Below are positions 27,927 through 36,726 of a DNA stretch of 64,000 nucleotides, in pieces (positions within the stretch are counted from its first letter, which is position 1; each line of letters starts with the position of its first letter). The DNA lies in assembly GCA_035695765.1 (NCBI GenBank), contig DASRRI010000033.1:26534-90533 (forward strand), given 5' to 3'. The notes below the pieces were generated by a model. That model had not been told where the DNA came from. It saw nothing but the letters and a program-made list of their open reading frames with translations, and ran no database searches. A program made the translations under genes and the position numbers. Source of the DNA: Dongia_A sp035695765 (lineage in GTDB: Bacteria > Pseudomonadota > Alphaproteobacteria > Dongiales > Dongiaceae).

Positions 27927-30158
27927 CTATTGCCCTGGTGCCGTGATGTCGGCGAGCTGGCGGCGGCCGTCGCGGTTGTCGAGGAAGTTGACCAAGGCGG
28001 CGACCACGCGGCGGTCATAGGCCTTGCCGGCTTCCTTGAACAGGATCTCGATCGCGGCATCGACCGACATGCCCTGGCGGAAGGCGCGGTCGCTGATCAT
28101 GCCGACCAGCGCGTTGGCGACGCCGATGATGCGGGCGGGGAGGAGGATGTCCTCGCCCTTGAGCCCGCGCGGATGGCCGCTGCCGTCCCAGCGTTCCTGC
28201 GCCTGGCGCAAGGTTTCAACCACTGGCCCGTCGAACTCGATGTCCTGGATGATGTCGGCGCTGACCTGCACCGAATTGCGCAACAAGCGGCGCTCCTCCT
28301 CGGTCAGGTCGCCTGTCTTCGCCAGCACTTCCGGCGGGATCATGATCTTGCCGAGGTTTAGCAGGTTGGCCGCGATCTCCGCGGTATCCGTGTCGGTCTC
28401 GGTAAGGCCCATCTCGCGCGCCACTGCGCCGGCGACGCGCGCGACCCGCGTCGAATGGTTGGCGGCGAAGGGATCGCGCCGGTCGACCACGCCGACCAGG
28501 GTCTTGACCAGGTTCTGCAAGGTGCGCGCGCGCTTCTCGCGCTCCGTCACCACGTCGGTGATGTCATGCTCGACGGTCAGCACGCCGGCGGTCGCACCGG
28601 AGCGTTCCTTGAGCGGGATATGCTCGGATTGCAGCACCTTGCGGCCCTGGTCCGATTCGAGGCGTGCCACGTTGTTGATGGCCGCGCCCGCCTTCAGCGC
28701 CTGGTCGTTGAGCTCGAGGTAGCGCCTGGCGCTGGCTGGGCCGAGCACCGCGGCGATGTCCTTGTTCAGCATCTCGGCCGGGGTGATGCCGGCGCCGGCG
28801 CTGGCCTGCGCGTTGGCGAAGCGGTAGCGGTTCTGGGTGTCGAGGATGAAGATGCTGGTCGGCTGGCTGTCGGTGACAAGCTGCAGCAGATCCTTCTGCG
28901 CCTCAAACTGCTGCGCCAATACCTGCGCACGGGTCGCCGCCTCTGCCGCGCGGCGGGAGGAGCCGTGGCGCCATACTGCGATGATGGCAATCGCGATCAC
29001 TGCCAGCGCGAGTCCCAGCATCACGGTGAGGGCCCGGAACCGCGTATCGGCGGCGCCCAATGCCTCGTCATAATCAACCGTATGCATCAGCACCCAGGGT
29101 GCGCCGGTGATCGCGCGCGCCGCGACCACCACTCTGCGCCCGCCATAATCCTTCTTATCGGCGCTGAAGCCGCTGCCGGCCGTCACGGCATAGGCGGCAT
29201 CCAGGTTGGCCGTCGACAATTCCATGGTGAGGCCGAGCGGCTCCGCGGTCTGCCCCGGCCGCTCGATCGGCGAGAGATACGCGACCTTGTCGCCCTGCTT
29301 GGTCAACAGCACCGTCATTGCCGACCGGGTGACGTCGCCGGGCTGCCGCAAGAGGGGATACAGCTCCTTGGCCACGTGCTTGATGCCGACGATGCGTCCG
29401 ATCTGGGCGCTCACCGCCTGGTCGGACTGAACCGCGAACAACGGCATGACAAAGGTCATGGTCGGTTCGCCACGCGCGTCCATCGCCAGCGGGCCGGTGG
29501 CAGATCCGCCCGGCGGCACGGCGGTCGCGAATTCCTTCAGCGCGCCCTCGAACGGCGGCGCATCGGGCGAGGCGGCGACCACGGCGCCTTCTTTATTGAT
29601 GATAAGGATGCCGCCCGAGGCGACCTTGGCCTGGTTGAAATTGGGTTGGCTATCCTGGTTCTGATCGCCGAAGCCGCCGCGCATCGCCGCCACCAGCAGC
29701 AGGTTGCGCAGATATTGGCGGAAGCCCTCGACCTGATCCTGCTGTGCAGGGTCCTTGGCGAACTCGTCGATCGAGCCGACATAGAGCTGCACCGATTCAT
29801 TGTCGGCGAGGGCGCTGAGATCGGCGAGGTTGCCGGCCAGCCAGCGATTGACCTCGGCAGCGCGGCTGTCCGCAACGATGCCGAGGCGCACCTGCCACTG
29901 CGTCAGCTCGCGCTGGCGTTCGTCATCGACGAACCGGTTGATCGCCCAGATGCCGACCACGCCCAGCACGATGAGGATGATGGCGGGAAACACCATCTTC
30001 GCATCGAAGCCGCGTTTCGGATTTCCGGAATCGAACATCCCGCCGGCGGGTTCCCCCTTCGCTCCCCCACCGTCCGCGAGGGATGCGCCACGCTCAACCA
30101 ATGTCCGCTCCTCAGATGCCGTTTGAACAGGTTGCGACAATCTCCTGCAACCTAACAT
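27927..30158 (-). CDS. Transmembrane sensor with PAS and degenerate HD-GYP domain
   Basis: 743 residues: membrane helix about 55-75, extracytoplasmic sensor (about 80-370), second helix about 380-400, PAS domain (about 420-540), then an HD-GYP-like domain (about 548-743). HD-GYP enzymes hydrolyse c-di-GMP, but here nearly all metal ligands are lost. The HD doublet is LN (NLLNLGK), the later single His is absent, and HHE reads QAQE. GYP reads GHP, and the final Asp is replaced (VANAL). Only the first His (NHSTRV) remains. It is therefore probably a receptor or scaffold, not an enzyme. It is divergent from the LapG-like protease gene. ATG at 30158; an ATG at 30038 is possible. Confidence 0.87.
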   Translation of the reverse strand: MLGCRRLSQPVQTASEERTLVERGASLADGGGAKGEPAGGMFDSGNPKRGFDAKMVFPAIILIVLGVVGIWAINRFVDDERQRELTQWQVRLGIVADSRAAEVNRWLAGNLADLSALADNESVQLYVGSIDEFAKDPAQQDQVEGFRQYLRNLLLVAAMRGGFGDQNQDSQPNFNQAKVASGGILIINKEGAVVAASPDAPPFEGALKEFATAVPPGGSATGPLAMDARGEPTMTFVMPLFAVQSDQAVSAQIGRIVGIKHVAKELYPLLRQPGDVTRSAMTVLLTKQGDKVAYLSPIERPGQTAEPLGLTMELSTANLDAAYAVTAGSGFSADKKDYGGRRVVVAARAITGAPWVLMHTVDYDEALGAADTRFRALTVMLGLALAVIAIAIIAVWRHGSSRRAAEAATRAQVLAQQFEAQKDLLQLVTDSQPTSIFILDTQNRYRFANAQASAGAGITPAEMLNKDIAAVLGPASARRYLELNDQALKAGAAINNVARLESDQGRKVLQSEHIPLKERSGATAGVLTVEHDITDVVTEREKRARTLQNLVKTLVGVVDRRDPFAANHSTRVARVAGAVAREMGLTETDTDTAEIAANLLNLGKIMIPPEVLAKTGDLTEEERRLLRNSVQVSADIIQDIEFDGPVVETLRQAQERWDGSGHPRGLKGEDILLPARIIGVANALVGMISDRAFRQGMSVDAAIEILFKEAGKAYDRRVVAALVNFLDNRDGRRQLADITAPGQ

Positions 30159-30264
30159 GATCTTGGGGCGGGGCCAATTAACGGCTTATTAATCGTAAAC
30201 GTTGAGCTTGATCAAAGCGAAGGCGCCGATTTTTCGTCGCTGCGGCGCAACCAGGGCGACAGGC

Positions 30265-30918
30265 ATGGAACGACCGGCACGGATTGGATCCGCAGCGCGA
30301 TGGCTCGGCCGCATGATGGCTGCGTCAGTGCTGCTGGCTGCAATGTTCGGCGCCGCACCGGCCGAGGCGCGGAAATATCCCAAGATCTTCGGCTCGATCG
30401 AGCTGTTCTCGGCCAAGACAGCGCGCTTCCCGAAATGGACCGGCATGCTCGACCGGTTCCAGGACGGGAGCAAGCCGTGTGAGAGCAGCACTTGTACCGG
30501 CAAGGGCTGGAAGGAATTCATCGCCGGCCTGCAAGGCAAGGACCTGGCAACGCAGCTGCGTGAAGTGAACCGCGCGTTCAACGCGCACCGCTATATCCTC
30601 GATATCAAGAACTGGGGCGAGGAGGATTACTGGGAGACGCCGTACCAGTTCCTGAAGAAGGACGGCGATTGCGAGGATTACGCCATCTCCAAGTATTTCT
30701 CGTTGAAGGCGCTCGGCGTCCCGGTCGAGGACATGCGCGTGGTCGCGCTGCAGGATTTGAACCTCAATCTGGGTCACGCGGTCCTGGTAGTTTATGTCGG
30801 GGAACAGCCGATGTTGCTCGACAATCAGATCTCTTCGGTGGTGCCTGCCAATTCGATCAAGCACTACAACCCGGTCTTTTCAATCAACGAGACCGGCTGG
30901 TGGCTGCACCGGCGGTAA
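30265..30918 (+). CDS. LapG-like transglutaminase-family cysteine protease (BTLCP)
   Basis: 217 residues with an N-terminal export signal (AASVLLAAMFGAAPAEA) and a bacterial transglutaminase-like cysteine peptidase domain (DUF920). The catalytic triad is visible: Cys in KKDGDCEDYAISKY, His in NLGHAVLVVY and Asp in MLLDNQ. The acidic residues flanking the Cys match the calcium site of LapG. In Pseudomonas, LapG cleaves an adhesin in the periplasm and is held by the c-di-GMP receptor LapD. No adhesin or LapD is in the window, but degenerate c-di-GMP-type proteins flank this gene on both sides. The ATG at 30265 is preferred over a TTG at 30202. Confidence 0.88.
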   Translation: MERPARIGSAARWLGRMMAASVLLAAMFGAAPAEARKYPKIFGSIELFSAKTARFPKWTGMLDRFQDGSKPCESSTCTGKGWKEFIAGLQGKDLATQLREVNRAFNAHRYILDIKNWGEEDYWETPYQFLKKDGDCEDYAISKYFSLKALGVPVEDMRVVALQDLNLNLGHAVLVVYVGEQPMLLDNQISSVVPANSIKHYNPVFSINETGWWLHRR

Positions 30919-31061
30919 CTGCACGCCAAACTCTTTTGCCCGATCGATACCCGCGCGTGATGATGCGCCGACGCGGTCTTAGCACTTCATTTACCATGAT
31001 GCCGCCAAGCTGAAGGTTGGGGCGCCATGAGGCGCCGACCGCTCCGTGGGAAGCGGGCTGC

Positions 31062-32291
31062 ATGAATGATCAGACCAAAGACGCGCGCGCCCTGAGCTAT
31101 GAGGAGCTGTTGCTTGATTTCGTCACGCGGCTCGACAGGCACCGCGCCGGGCGCATGGCGTGCGAGCTGCATCTCAATCTGCTGCGCCCCTATCACCAGC
31201 AGCCCCACCACCTGCGCATCGTGCGCAAGACGCTGGAGCCGCTGGTCCGCAGATACGATGCCGGCATCTACGAGATGCACAACAGGAACGTGATCGTCGT
31301 CGCCAAGGGCGCGGCAGTCGAGGACATCGATCGATACGTCTTGCAGGTCCGCTCGCTGTTCTCCGAAGATCCCTTGTTCGGCGGTGAGGTGGAGCCGGCC
31401 TTCTCCACCTGGTACAATGTCGAACGCGACTATATCGCCCTGCTCAGCCGCGTGCGGCAGCTGAACGAGGCGCGCAAGAGCGGGCCGGGCGATGCGCAGC
31501 GGTCAGCGCAGGATGCGCCGAGCCAGATCGTCGCATCGGGCGCGACGATCCGGCCAACTCACCTGGAGCAGATCGAGCGCGCCATCGAGCATGCCGACCT
31601 CGCCAACATCCTGCGCCGACAGGATGTCTACGCGATCATGCCGGGCCTGCGCCCGGCCGCGATGTTCCATGAACTGTACTTCTCGATGTACTACCTGGCG
31701 CAGACCCTGCTGCCCGGCCACAACGTCACGGCCGACGATTTCCTGTTCCGCCACCTGACGCGGGCGCTCGACCGGCGCATGCTGGCGCTGATGACGCAGC
31801 GCGAACTCTTCCCGATGCTGAAGAAGGCCGCGATCAACCTCAATGTCCGCACCGTCCTCGCTGCCGAGTTCATGGAGTTCGACAAGGTCACGAACATCAA
31901 GGACCGTGGCTCCTTGGCGATCGAGCTGCCGGCGCTCGATGTCATGAACGATCCCAACGAATATCTGTTCGCGCGCGATTTCCTGAAGGAGCGCGGCTAC
32001 AAGATCGTGCTCGACGGCGTGAAGTATCTGAACCTGCCGCTGATCGACCGCGACTGGCTGGGCTTCGATTTCGTCAAGATCACCTGGACCCCCAGCCTCT
32101 ACGACGATGCCGGCGGTCAGCGCGGTGATGCGCTGAAGGCCGCAGTCAGCCGCATCGGCCGCGACCGCGTGGTGCTCTGCCGCGTCGACAGCGAGGACGC
32201 GCTGAAAGCGGGCGAGGCGCTGGGCATCACGCTGTATCAGGGGCGCCTGATCGATTCGCTTGGGGGTGCGCGCGCCGTCGCGGCGAGTTAG
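31062..32291 (+). CDS. Cytoplasmic protein with degenerate EAL-like domain
   Basis: 409 residues, no signal or membrane helix. Residues about 190-405 follow the order of an EAL domain. ELYFSM stands at the EAL motif, then AINLNVRTVL (normally INLSPRQL), LAIELPALD (normally the ELTE block) and YKIVLDGVKY (normally DDFGTG). FVKIT (normally KID), VVLCRV (normally VAEGVE) and LGITLYQGRLID (the QG strand) complete it. The metal and catalytic residues are changed, so hydrolysis of c-di-GMP is unlikely. Residues 1-150 are helical and of unknown role. ATG with GGGAAGCGGG upstream. It follows the LapG-like gene by 143 bases on the same strand. Confidence 0.72.
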   Translation: MNDQTKDARALSYEELLLDFVTRLDRHRAGRMACELHLNLLRPYHQQPHHLRIVRKTLEPLVRRYDAGIYEMHNRNVIVVAKGAAVEDIDRYVLQVRSLFSEDPLFGGEVEPAFSTWYNVERDYIALLSRVRQLNEARKSGPGDAQRSAQDAPSQIVASGATIRPTHLEQIERAIEHADLANILRRQDVYAIMPGLRPAAMFHELYFSMYYLAQTLLPGHNVTADDFLFRHLTRALDRRMLALMTQRELFPMLKKAAINLNVRTVLAAEFMEFDKVTNIKDRGSLAIELPALDVMNDPNEYLFARDFLKERGYKIVLDGVKYLNLPLIDRDWLGFDFVKITWTPSLYDDAGGQRGDALKAAVSRIGRDRVVLCRVDSEDALKAGEALGITLYQGRLIDSLGGARAVAAS

Positions 32292-32309
32292 CGCCGGTAG
32301 TTTCCTCTT

Positions 32310-32451
32310 CTGTCACCCCGGCCGATGAGCCGGGGCCTATGCAGAGTCACCGCGACGCTGAAGGTCCGTATCGGTCCCGGGTCGCGCCGCGGAGCCTGTC
32401 CTTGGGCCGCGCAGAGCGCGGACCCGAGGGCGGCTTGCCCGGGATAACAGT
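32310..32451. repeat. Intergenic palindrome-bounded repeat, family A copy 2
   Basis: Begins CTGTCACCCCGGCC and ends GCCCGGGATAACAGT, imperfect inverted ends like those of the copy at 7561-7706. It shares CCGGGGCCTATGC just inside the left end. It occupies the convergent gap between the EAL-like gene and regA. An internal hairpin is formed by CGGGTC/GACCCG-like segments. Confidence 0.65.
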
Positions 32452-32471
32452 GGGGAAGTGGTGCGGCCTGC

Positions 32472-33008
32472 TCAGCCTCGCGGCGCGTATTTCGCGAGGA
32501 TGCGCTGCAGCGTCCGGCGATGCATGCGCAGCCGCCGCGCGGTCTCCGACACGTTGCGGTCGCATTGCTCGAACACGCGCTGGATATGTTCCCAGCGTAC
32601 GCGGTCGGCGGTCATTGGCTGCTCGGGCGGCGGGGGCAGAGCGGTCTTGTCTTCCAGCAGCGCCGCCTCGACCTGGTCGGCGTCGGCAGGCTTCGGCAGG
32701 TAGTCGGCGGCGCCGTGCTTGATGGCGGCGACGGCGGTCGCGATGTTGCCGTAGCCGGTCAGCATCACGACGCGGCATTGCGGGTTGGCATCGCGGATCT
32801 CGCTGACGATGTCGAGACCGCTGCCGTCATTGAGCCGGAGATCGACCACCGCGTAGTCCGGCGCTTCCGCCTTGGCAGCGCTGATGCCGGCGGCGACGCT
32901 TTCGGCCTGCCGGACCGTGAATCCGCGCTTTTCCATCGCGAGCGACAGGCGCTGGCGATAGACCGTATCGTCATCGACGATCAGCAGGGATCTCGCTTTG
33001 TCATTCAT
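32472..33008 (-). CDS. regA: RegA/ActR/PrrA-type response regulator
   Basis: A 178-residue global redox response regulator: receiver domain with DDD (12-14), phospho-acceptor Asp56 in VVDLRL, and KP at the end of the receiver. A Pro-rich linker (PPPPEQP) and a Fis-type HTH (NVSETARRLRMHRRTLQRIL) follow. RegA family members control photosynthesis, respiration, nitrogen and hydrogen metabolism. The ATG overlaps the regB stop by four bases, so the two form one transcript with the kinase first. Confidence 0.93.
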   Translation of the reverse strand: MNDKARSLLIVDDDTVYRQRLSLAMEKRGFTVRQAESVAAGISAAKAEAPDYAVVDLRLNDGSGLDIVSEIRDANPQCRVVMLTGYGNIATAVAAIKHGAADYLPKPADADQVEAALLEDKTALPPPPEQPMTADRVRWEHIQRVFEQCDRNVSETARRLRMHRRTLQRILAKYAPRG

Positions 33009-34336
33009 CCTAGAACGCTCCTCGGCCAGGACACGCGCACTTCGGCGCCGCCATAATCGTTGTTGCTGAAGCTGACGATGCCGCCAGCCCGCTCGATCAG
33101 ATTCTGCGCGATGAAGATGCCAAGGCCCATATGATCGCCCTGCCGCTGGCCCTGGTCCAGCCCTTCGCCGCCGCTCGATAGATAAGGATCACCGAGGCGC
33201 CGTAGCACGTCTGGCGGAAATCCGGGGCCGTCGTCCGTGATGGCGATGGTGATTTCGGTCCTCGTCCAGGCGATCATCACCTTTACTTCTTCGCGCGCGA
33301 ACTCGATGGCGTTCTGCAGCAGGTTGCCGAGACCGTGCATGATCTCCGGCCGGCGCGGCATGACGGGGTCGCGCGGCTCGGACGGATCGGGCGAGAATTC
33401 GATGCGCAACGCGACATGCGGGCGCGCATGCGGCGCCGCCGCCAGCTCCACCAGCAATCCCGCCGGCAGGATGTGGAAATGGTCCTTCTCCTGGTCCGGC
33501 TTGCGCGACAGCTCGGCCAGGATCTCGCGGCAGCGTTCGCTCTGGCTCACCAGCAATTCCGCGTCGGCCCGGTGCTCTGACTCGGTCGGCAGCTCGCGTG
33601 CCAGCTCCTTGGCGACCAGCGAGATGGTGCCGAGCGGCGAGCCGAGCTCGTGCGCCGCCGCCGCCGCCAGGGCGCCCAGGGACGAGACGCGCTGCTCGCG
33701 GTCCAGCGCCGCCTGCGCCGCCGCCAGCGCATCCGACAGCCGGCGCGATTCCTGCGCCACGCGATAGACGTAGAAGGTGAGGAACAGGACCGCGAGGATG
33801 AGCGCGATCGCGAAGGCCGCCACGAAGATGTCGGCGACGTCGAACTCGCCTTCCGGCCAGGGCAGCGGCTCGTGCTGGATTCCCAGCAGCACAACGCAGG
33901 CGATGGCAAGGCCGGCGAGACTGAGCGTGCTGCGATAGGAGAGCGCCGCCGCGGAGACCGTGACCGGCGCCAGGATCAGGACAGAGAACGGATTGTTGAG
34001 CCCGCCGGTCAGGTACAGCAGGACGGCAAGCTGCAGGATGTCGAATGCGAAATAGAGCGCCGATTCCCGGTCGGTGAGGCGCTCCGATTGCGGCCTCCGC
34101 ACCTGAGTGACCAAGGTCACTGCAGCCAGGGCCGCCACCGCCGCACCCGCCCAGCCGATCTGCATTGGGAAGCCGAGCACGTAATAGACGACCAACAGGG
34201 TCAGCGCCTGGCCCGCCACCGCGACCCAGCGGATGATGAGGACGGTGCGCAGGCGCACGCGCCCGACCATGCGGCGCGGCTTGGCGACACCGCGCGGTGG
34301 GCTGCCGGAGGGGCTGTCTGCGGCGATCTGGCTCAT
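33005..34336 (-). CDS. regB: RegB/ActS/PrrB-type redox sensor histidine kinase
   Basis: A 443-residue membrane kinase with about six helices in residues 35-185. The quinone-binding heptapeptide GGLNNPF lies near residue 110. The DHp region AAAHELGSPLGTI has its phospho-His near residue 229. A cysteine in QSERCREIL shortly after corresponds in position to the redox-active Cys of RegB as I recall it. HATPase motifs are DDGPGFP and MGLGIFIAQNL. It phosphorylates RegA when the quinone pool and cysteine are reduced. It is followed directly by regA with a four-base overlap. Confidence 0.92.
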   Translation of the reverse strand: MSQIAADSPSGSPPRGVAKPRRMVGRVRLRTVLIIRWVAVAGQALTLLVVYYVLGFPMQIGWAGAAVAALAAVTLVTQVRRPQSERLTDRESALYFAFDILQLAVLLYLTGGLNNPFSVLILAPVTVSAAALSYRSTLSLAGLAIACVVLLGIQHEPLPWPEGEFDVADIFVAAFAIALILAVLFLTFYVYRVAQESRRLSDALAAAQAALDREQRVSSLGALAAAAAHELGSPLGTISLVAKELARELPTESEHRADAELLVSQSERCREILAELSRKPDQEKDHFHILPAGLLVELAAAPHARPHVALRIEFSPDPSEPRDPVMPRRPEIMHGLGNLLQNAIEFAREEVKVMIAWTRTEITIAITDDGPGFPPDVLRRLGDPYLSSGGEGLDQGQRQGDHMGLGIFIAQNLIERAGGIVSFSNNDYGGAEVRVSWPRSVLG

Positions 34337-34402
34337 CGGCCCGGACTATCGCCGCCACGGCTCGTTAATTGCAAGCATGGCGGACTAGGGGAAAACCCGG
34401 AT

Positions 34403-34419
34403 CGCGGCGTTTTGCCGCG
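34403..34419 (-). terminator. Possible weak terminator hairpin after the YcaQ-like gene
   Basis: On the minus strand CGCGGC, a five-base loop, and GCCGCG form a stem 13 bases past the stop at 34432. A short TTTT lies a few bases beyond. The T-tract is poor, so termination here is uncertain. Confidence 0.3.
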
Positions 34420-34431
34420 TGTGCCAGGATC

Positions 34432-35643
34432 TTAGGCCTCGATCTTGCCGCTGATGGCCTTGCGCAGCCGCACCGGCGTCAGGCCCGGTGCCTCGACGCG
34501 GTCGGTGCCGGCGATGCGGGCCAGGCGATGGATGGCCTGGCGCAGGCGGTCCTCTGGGACCTTCTTCATGAAATCCAGCCCGACCACGCGCCATGCATCG
34601 CCGTCCTTCTTGGCGTCGATCAGTCCGACCAGGTCATGGTCATAGACAATCGGCATGGCGAAATAGAAGCGGCGCTGATGCTGCGGCGTATAGGCTTCGA
34701 ACTTGTAGGCAAAGCCGAACAGCTCCGTCAGGCGCCGGCGGTTGAACAGCAGATTGTCGAGCGGTGGGACAATACGCACGACGTCATCCGCGATCGGAAT
34801 CGGCTGCGCCAGATCATCGGCCAGCGCATAGAGCGGGTCGCCATTCTCCGCCCGCGCAAACGGCGCTTCGCTGACCACCCCATCCTTGATCGCGCGATCG
34901 ACTGCCTTGCGCGCGACCGGCAGCCAGCCGTCGCGCCACGTGCCGATGTGATGCGCAGTGCGCTCGGCCAGCTGCTGGCGGGTTGCGAGCTTCAGGACCG
35001 ACGCGGCGGAGCGTACGAAGAAATCCAGGTGCTGGGTGCGTGTCGACCGGTGCTTGACGAGCAGCTCGGGCGCGACCTTCTCGGTCAGATCGAACTGGCG
35101 ATGGAAATGCTTGGTGCGCCCGGCGATCTGCACCTCGCCCAGATAGAACAGGTAGTCGAGCGCGCGGGTGGTGAGCTTGATGGTATTGAAACCGCCGGGC
35201 ACGCGCTCGCTGTCGATGTCGGCGGGCGAGATCGGGCCGTCCTCCCGCATGCGCTTCTTCAGCCGCCGCATCATCGGCCGCAGCTCGCGCAACCGGTCGG
35301 TGTTGGTGATGGTGCGGCCGAAATCCTTCACGAACCAGGGCAGCCAGTCGCGCCGCGTGGCGAATTGCGGATAATGCGTCTCCAGCATCCCGCGGTCGCG
35401 ATAGAACAGCTTGTACAGATCCGCGACCGGCGCATCGGTGCGCGCGGCCCAGGCGATCTCGTGATTGCGCAACCCGTTCACCCGGATCGAATCGATCTGG
35501 ATCATGCCGAGCTTCTTGGCTTCCTCGGCCGCGCGCGCAGCCGGCCAAAGCGGACCGCTCAAGCCCAGGCGCGCCAGGATGAAGGCGCGCGCCGCGCTTG
35601 GATCGTTCAAATTGGGATCGTTGGATGGTGGCGCGTCGCTCAC
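34432..35643 (-). CDS. YcaQ-like winged-helix DNA glycosylase family protein
   Basis: About 403 residues of the YcaQ/AlkX (HTH_42) family, which unhooks interstrand DNA crosslinks in E. coli and Streptomyces relatives. The signature QIDSI appears near residue 42, in the position of the catalytic QxQ/QxD-type motif. Further family blocks are AWAARTDAPVADLYKLFYRDRGMLE, PLDNLLFNRRRL and FEAYTPQHQRRFYFAMPI. The start is taken as GTG 35643, just after cobT; a longer upstream frame is only antisense or overlapping cobT. Glycosylase activity is inferred from the family. Confidence 0.85.
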   Translation of the reverse strand: MSDAPPSNDPNLNDPSAARAFILARLGLSGPLWPAARAAEEAKKLGMIQIDSIRVNGLRNHEIAWAARTDAPVADLYKLFYRDRGMLETHYPQFATRRDWLPWFVKDFGRTITNTDRLRELRPMMRRLKKRMREDGPISPADIDSERVPGGFNTIKLTTRALDYLFYLGEVQIAGRTKHFHRQFDLTEKVAPELLVKHRSTRTQHLDFFVRSAASVLKLATRQQLAERTAHHIGTWRDGWLPVARKAVDRAIKDGVVSEAPFARAENGDPLYALADDLAQPIPIADDVVRIVPPLDNLLFNRRRLTELFGFAYKFEAYTPQHQRRFYFAMPIVYDHDLVGLIDAKKDGDAWRVVGLDFMKKVPEDRLRQAIHRLARIAGTDRVEAPGLTPVRLRKAISGKIEA

Positions 35644-35654
35644 TGAGAAAATCG

Positions 35655-36677
35655 TCAGTCCTTGTCGCTGACCCCAGCCTCGGCAAAGGTCGCCATGCCG
35701 GAATGGCACAGAGCGGCGGCGCGCACAATCGGGATCGCCAGTGCAGCGCCCGAACCCTCGCCCAGCCGCATGCCCAAATCTAGCAGCGGCGTCTTGCCAA
35801 TTGCTGTCAGCAGCCGGCGATGCCCCGGCTCCGCCGAGCAATGCGCCACCAGGCAGTGGTCGAGCGCGCCCGGATGCGCCTTCAAGAGAATGCTCGCCGC
35901 TGCGGTGCTGGCGAATCCATCCAGCAGCACCGGCACCCGCGCCACGCGCGCCGCCATCACCGCGCCGGCGATGGCCGCCAGCTCATGCCCGCCGAGGCAG
36001 CGCATGATTTCGAACCCGTCATTGAACTTGCTGCGATGGCGGGTGAGGCCCTGATCGATCACTTCGGCTTTGCGCGTCAGCTGCGTGCCTTTGATGCCGG
36101 TGCCGGGTCCGGCCCAGTCGGCGCCGGTGCCGCCGAACATCGCGGCGGCAAGCGCGGAGGCGCTGGTGGTGTTGGCAATCCCCATCTCGCCGACGCACAG
36201 CAGGTCGATGCCCGGCTCCACGCACATCATGCCATAGGACATGGCGCGCGCCGCTTCTTCTTCGCTGAGGGCGGGACCCTGCGTGAAGTCCTTGGTCGGC
36301 TGGTCGAGGCACATCTCATAGACCCGCAGATCGGCATCGGCGTTCTTGCACAGCTGGTTGATGGCCGCGCCGCCGGCCTGGAAGTTCAGCACCATCTGCT
36401 GCGTCACTTCCTTGGGGTAAGCGGAGACGCCCAGGTCGGCGACGCCGTGATTGCCGGCGAACACCGCGACACGCGGGTGATTGACGCTCGCCGGATGCCG
36501 GCCCTGCCAGGTCGCTAGCCAGCTCGCGATCTCTTCCAGCCGGGCGAGCGCGCCGGTCGGCTTGGTCAGCTGCACCTCGCGTTCGGCCGCCTTGGTGGCG
36601 GATTCCAGGTCGGGGCCCGGAAACTCGGCCAGGATGCGGCGGAGTTCGGCAAAGCTGGCGGCGGATTGGGTATCCAA
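35655..36677 (-). CDS. cobT: Nicotinate-nucleotide:dimethylbenzimidazole phosphoribosyltransferase
   Basis: A 340-residue enzyme that makes alpha-ribazole phosphate for the lower ligand of cobalamin. Motifs: VFAGNHGVADLGVSAYP, GGAAINQL, GEMGIANTTSASAL, PVLLDGF and LDLGMRLGEGSGAALA, which contains the catalytic Glu. It is divergent from cobS, which uses its product after dephosphorylation, and is followed after 11 bases by the YcaQ-like gene. No cobalamin riboswitch was recognised in the cobT-cobS gap. Confidence 0.95.
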   Translation of the reverse strand: MDTQSAASFAELRRILAEFPGPDLESATKAAEREVQLTKPTGALARLEEIASWLATWQGRHPASVNHPRVAVFAGNHGVADLGVSAYPKEVTQQMVLNFQAGGAAINQLCKNADADLRVYEMCLDQPTKDFTQGPALSEEEAARAMSYGMMCVEPGIDLLCVGEMGIANTTSASALAAAMFGGTGADWAGPGTGIKGTQLTRKAEVIDQGLTRHRSKFNDGFEIMRCLGGHELAAIAGAVMAARVARVPVLLDGFASTAAASILLKAHPGALDHCLVAHCSAEPGHRRLLTAIGKTPLLDLGMRLGEGSGAALAIPIVRAAALCHSGMATFAEAGVSDKD

Positions 36678-36726
36678 GATTGGCTCCTGATGGGCGGTTC
36701 GTTAAGAAAGGGGCGCTAAGTCTGCG

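Noticed and set aside
28455..30155. A 566-codon plus-strand frame
   Set aside because: It is antisense to the HD-GYP-like gene, whose domains are clear.
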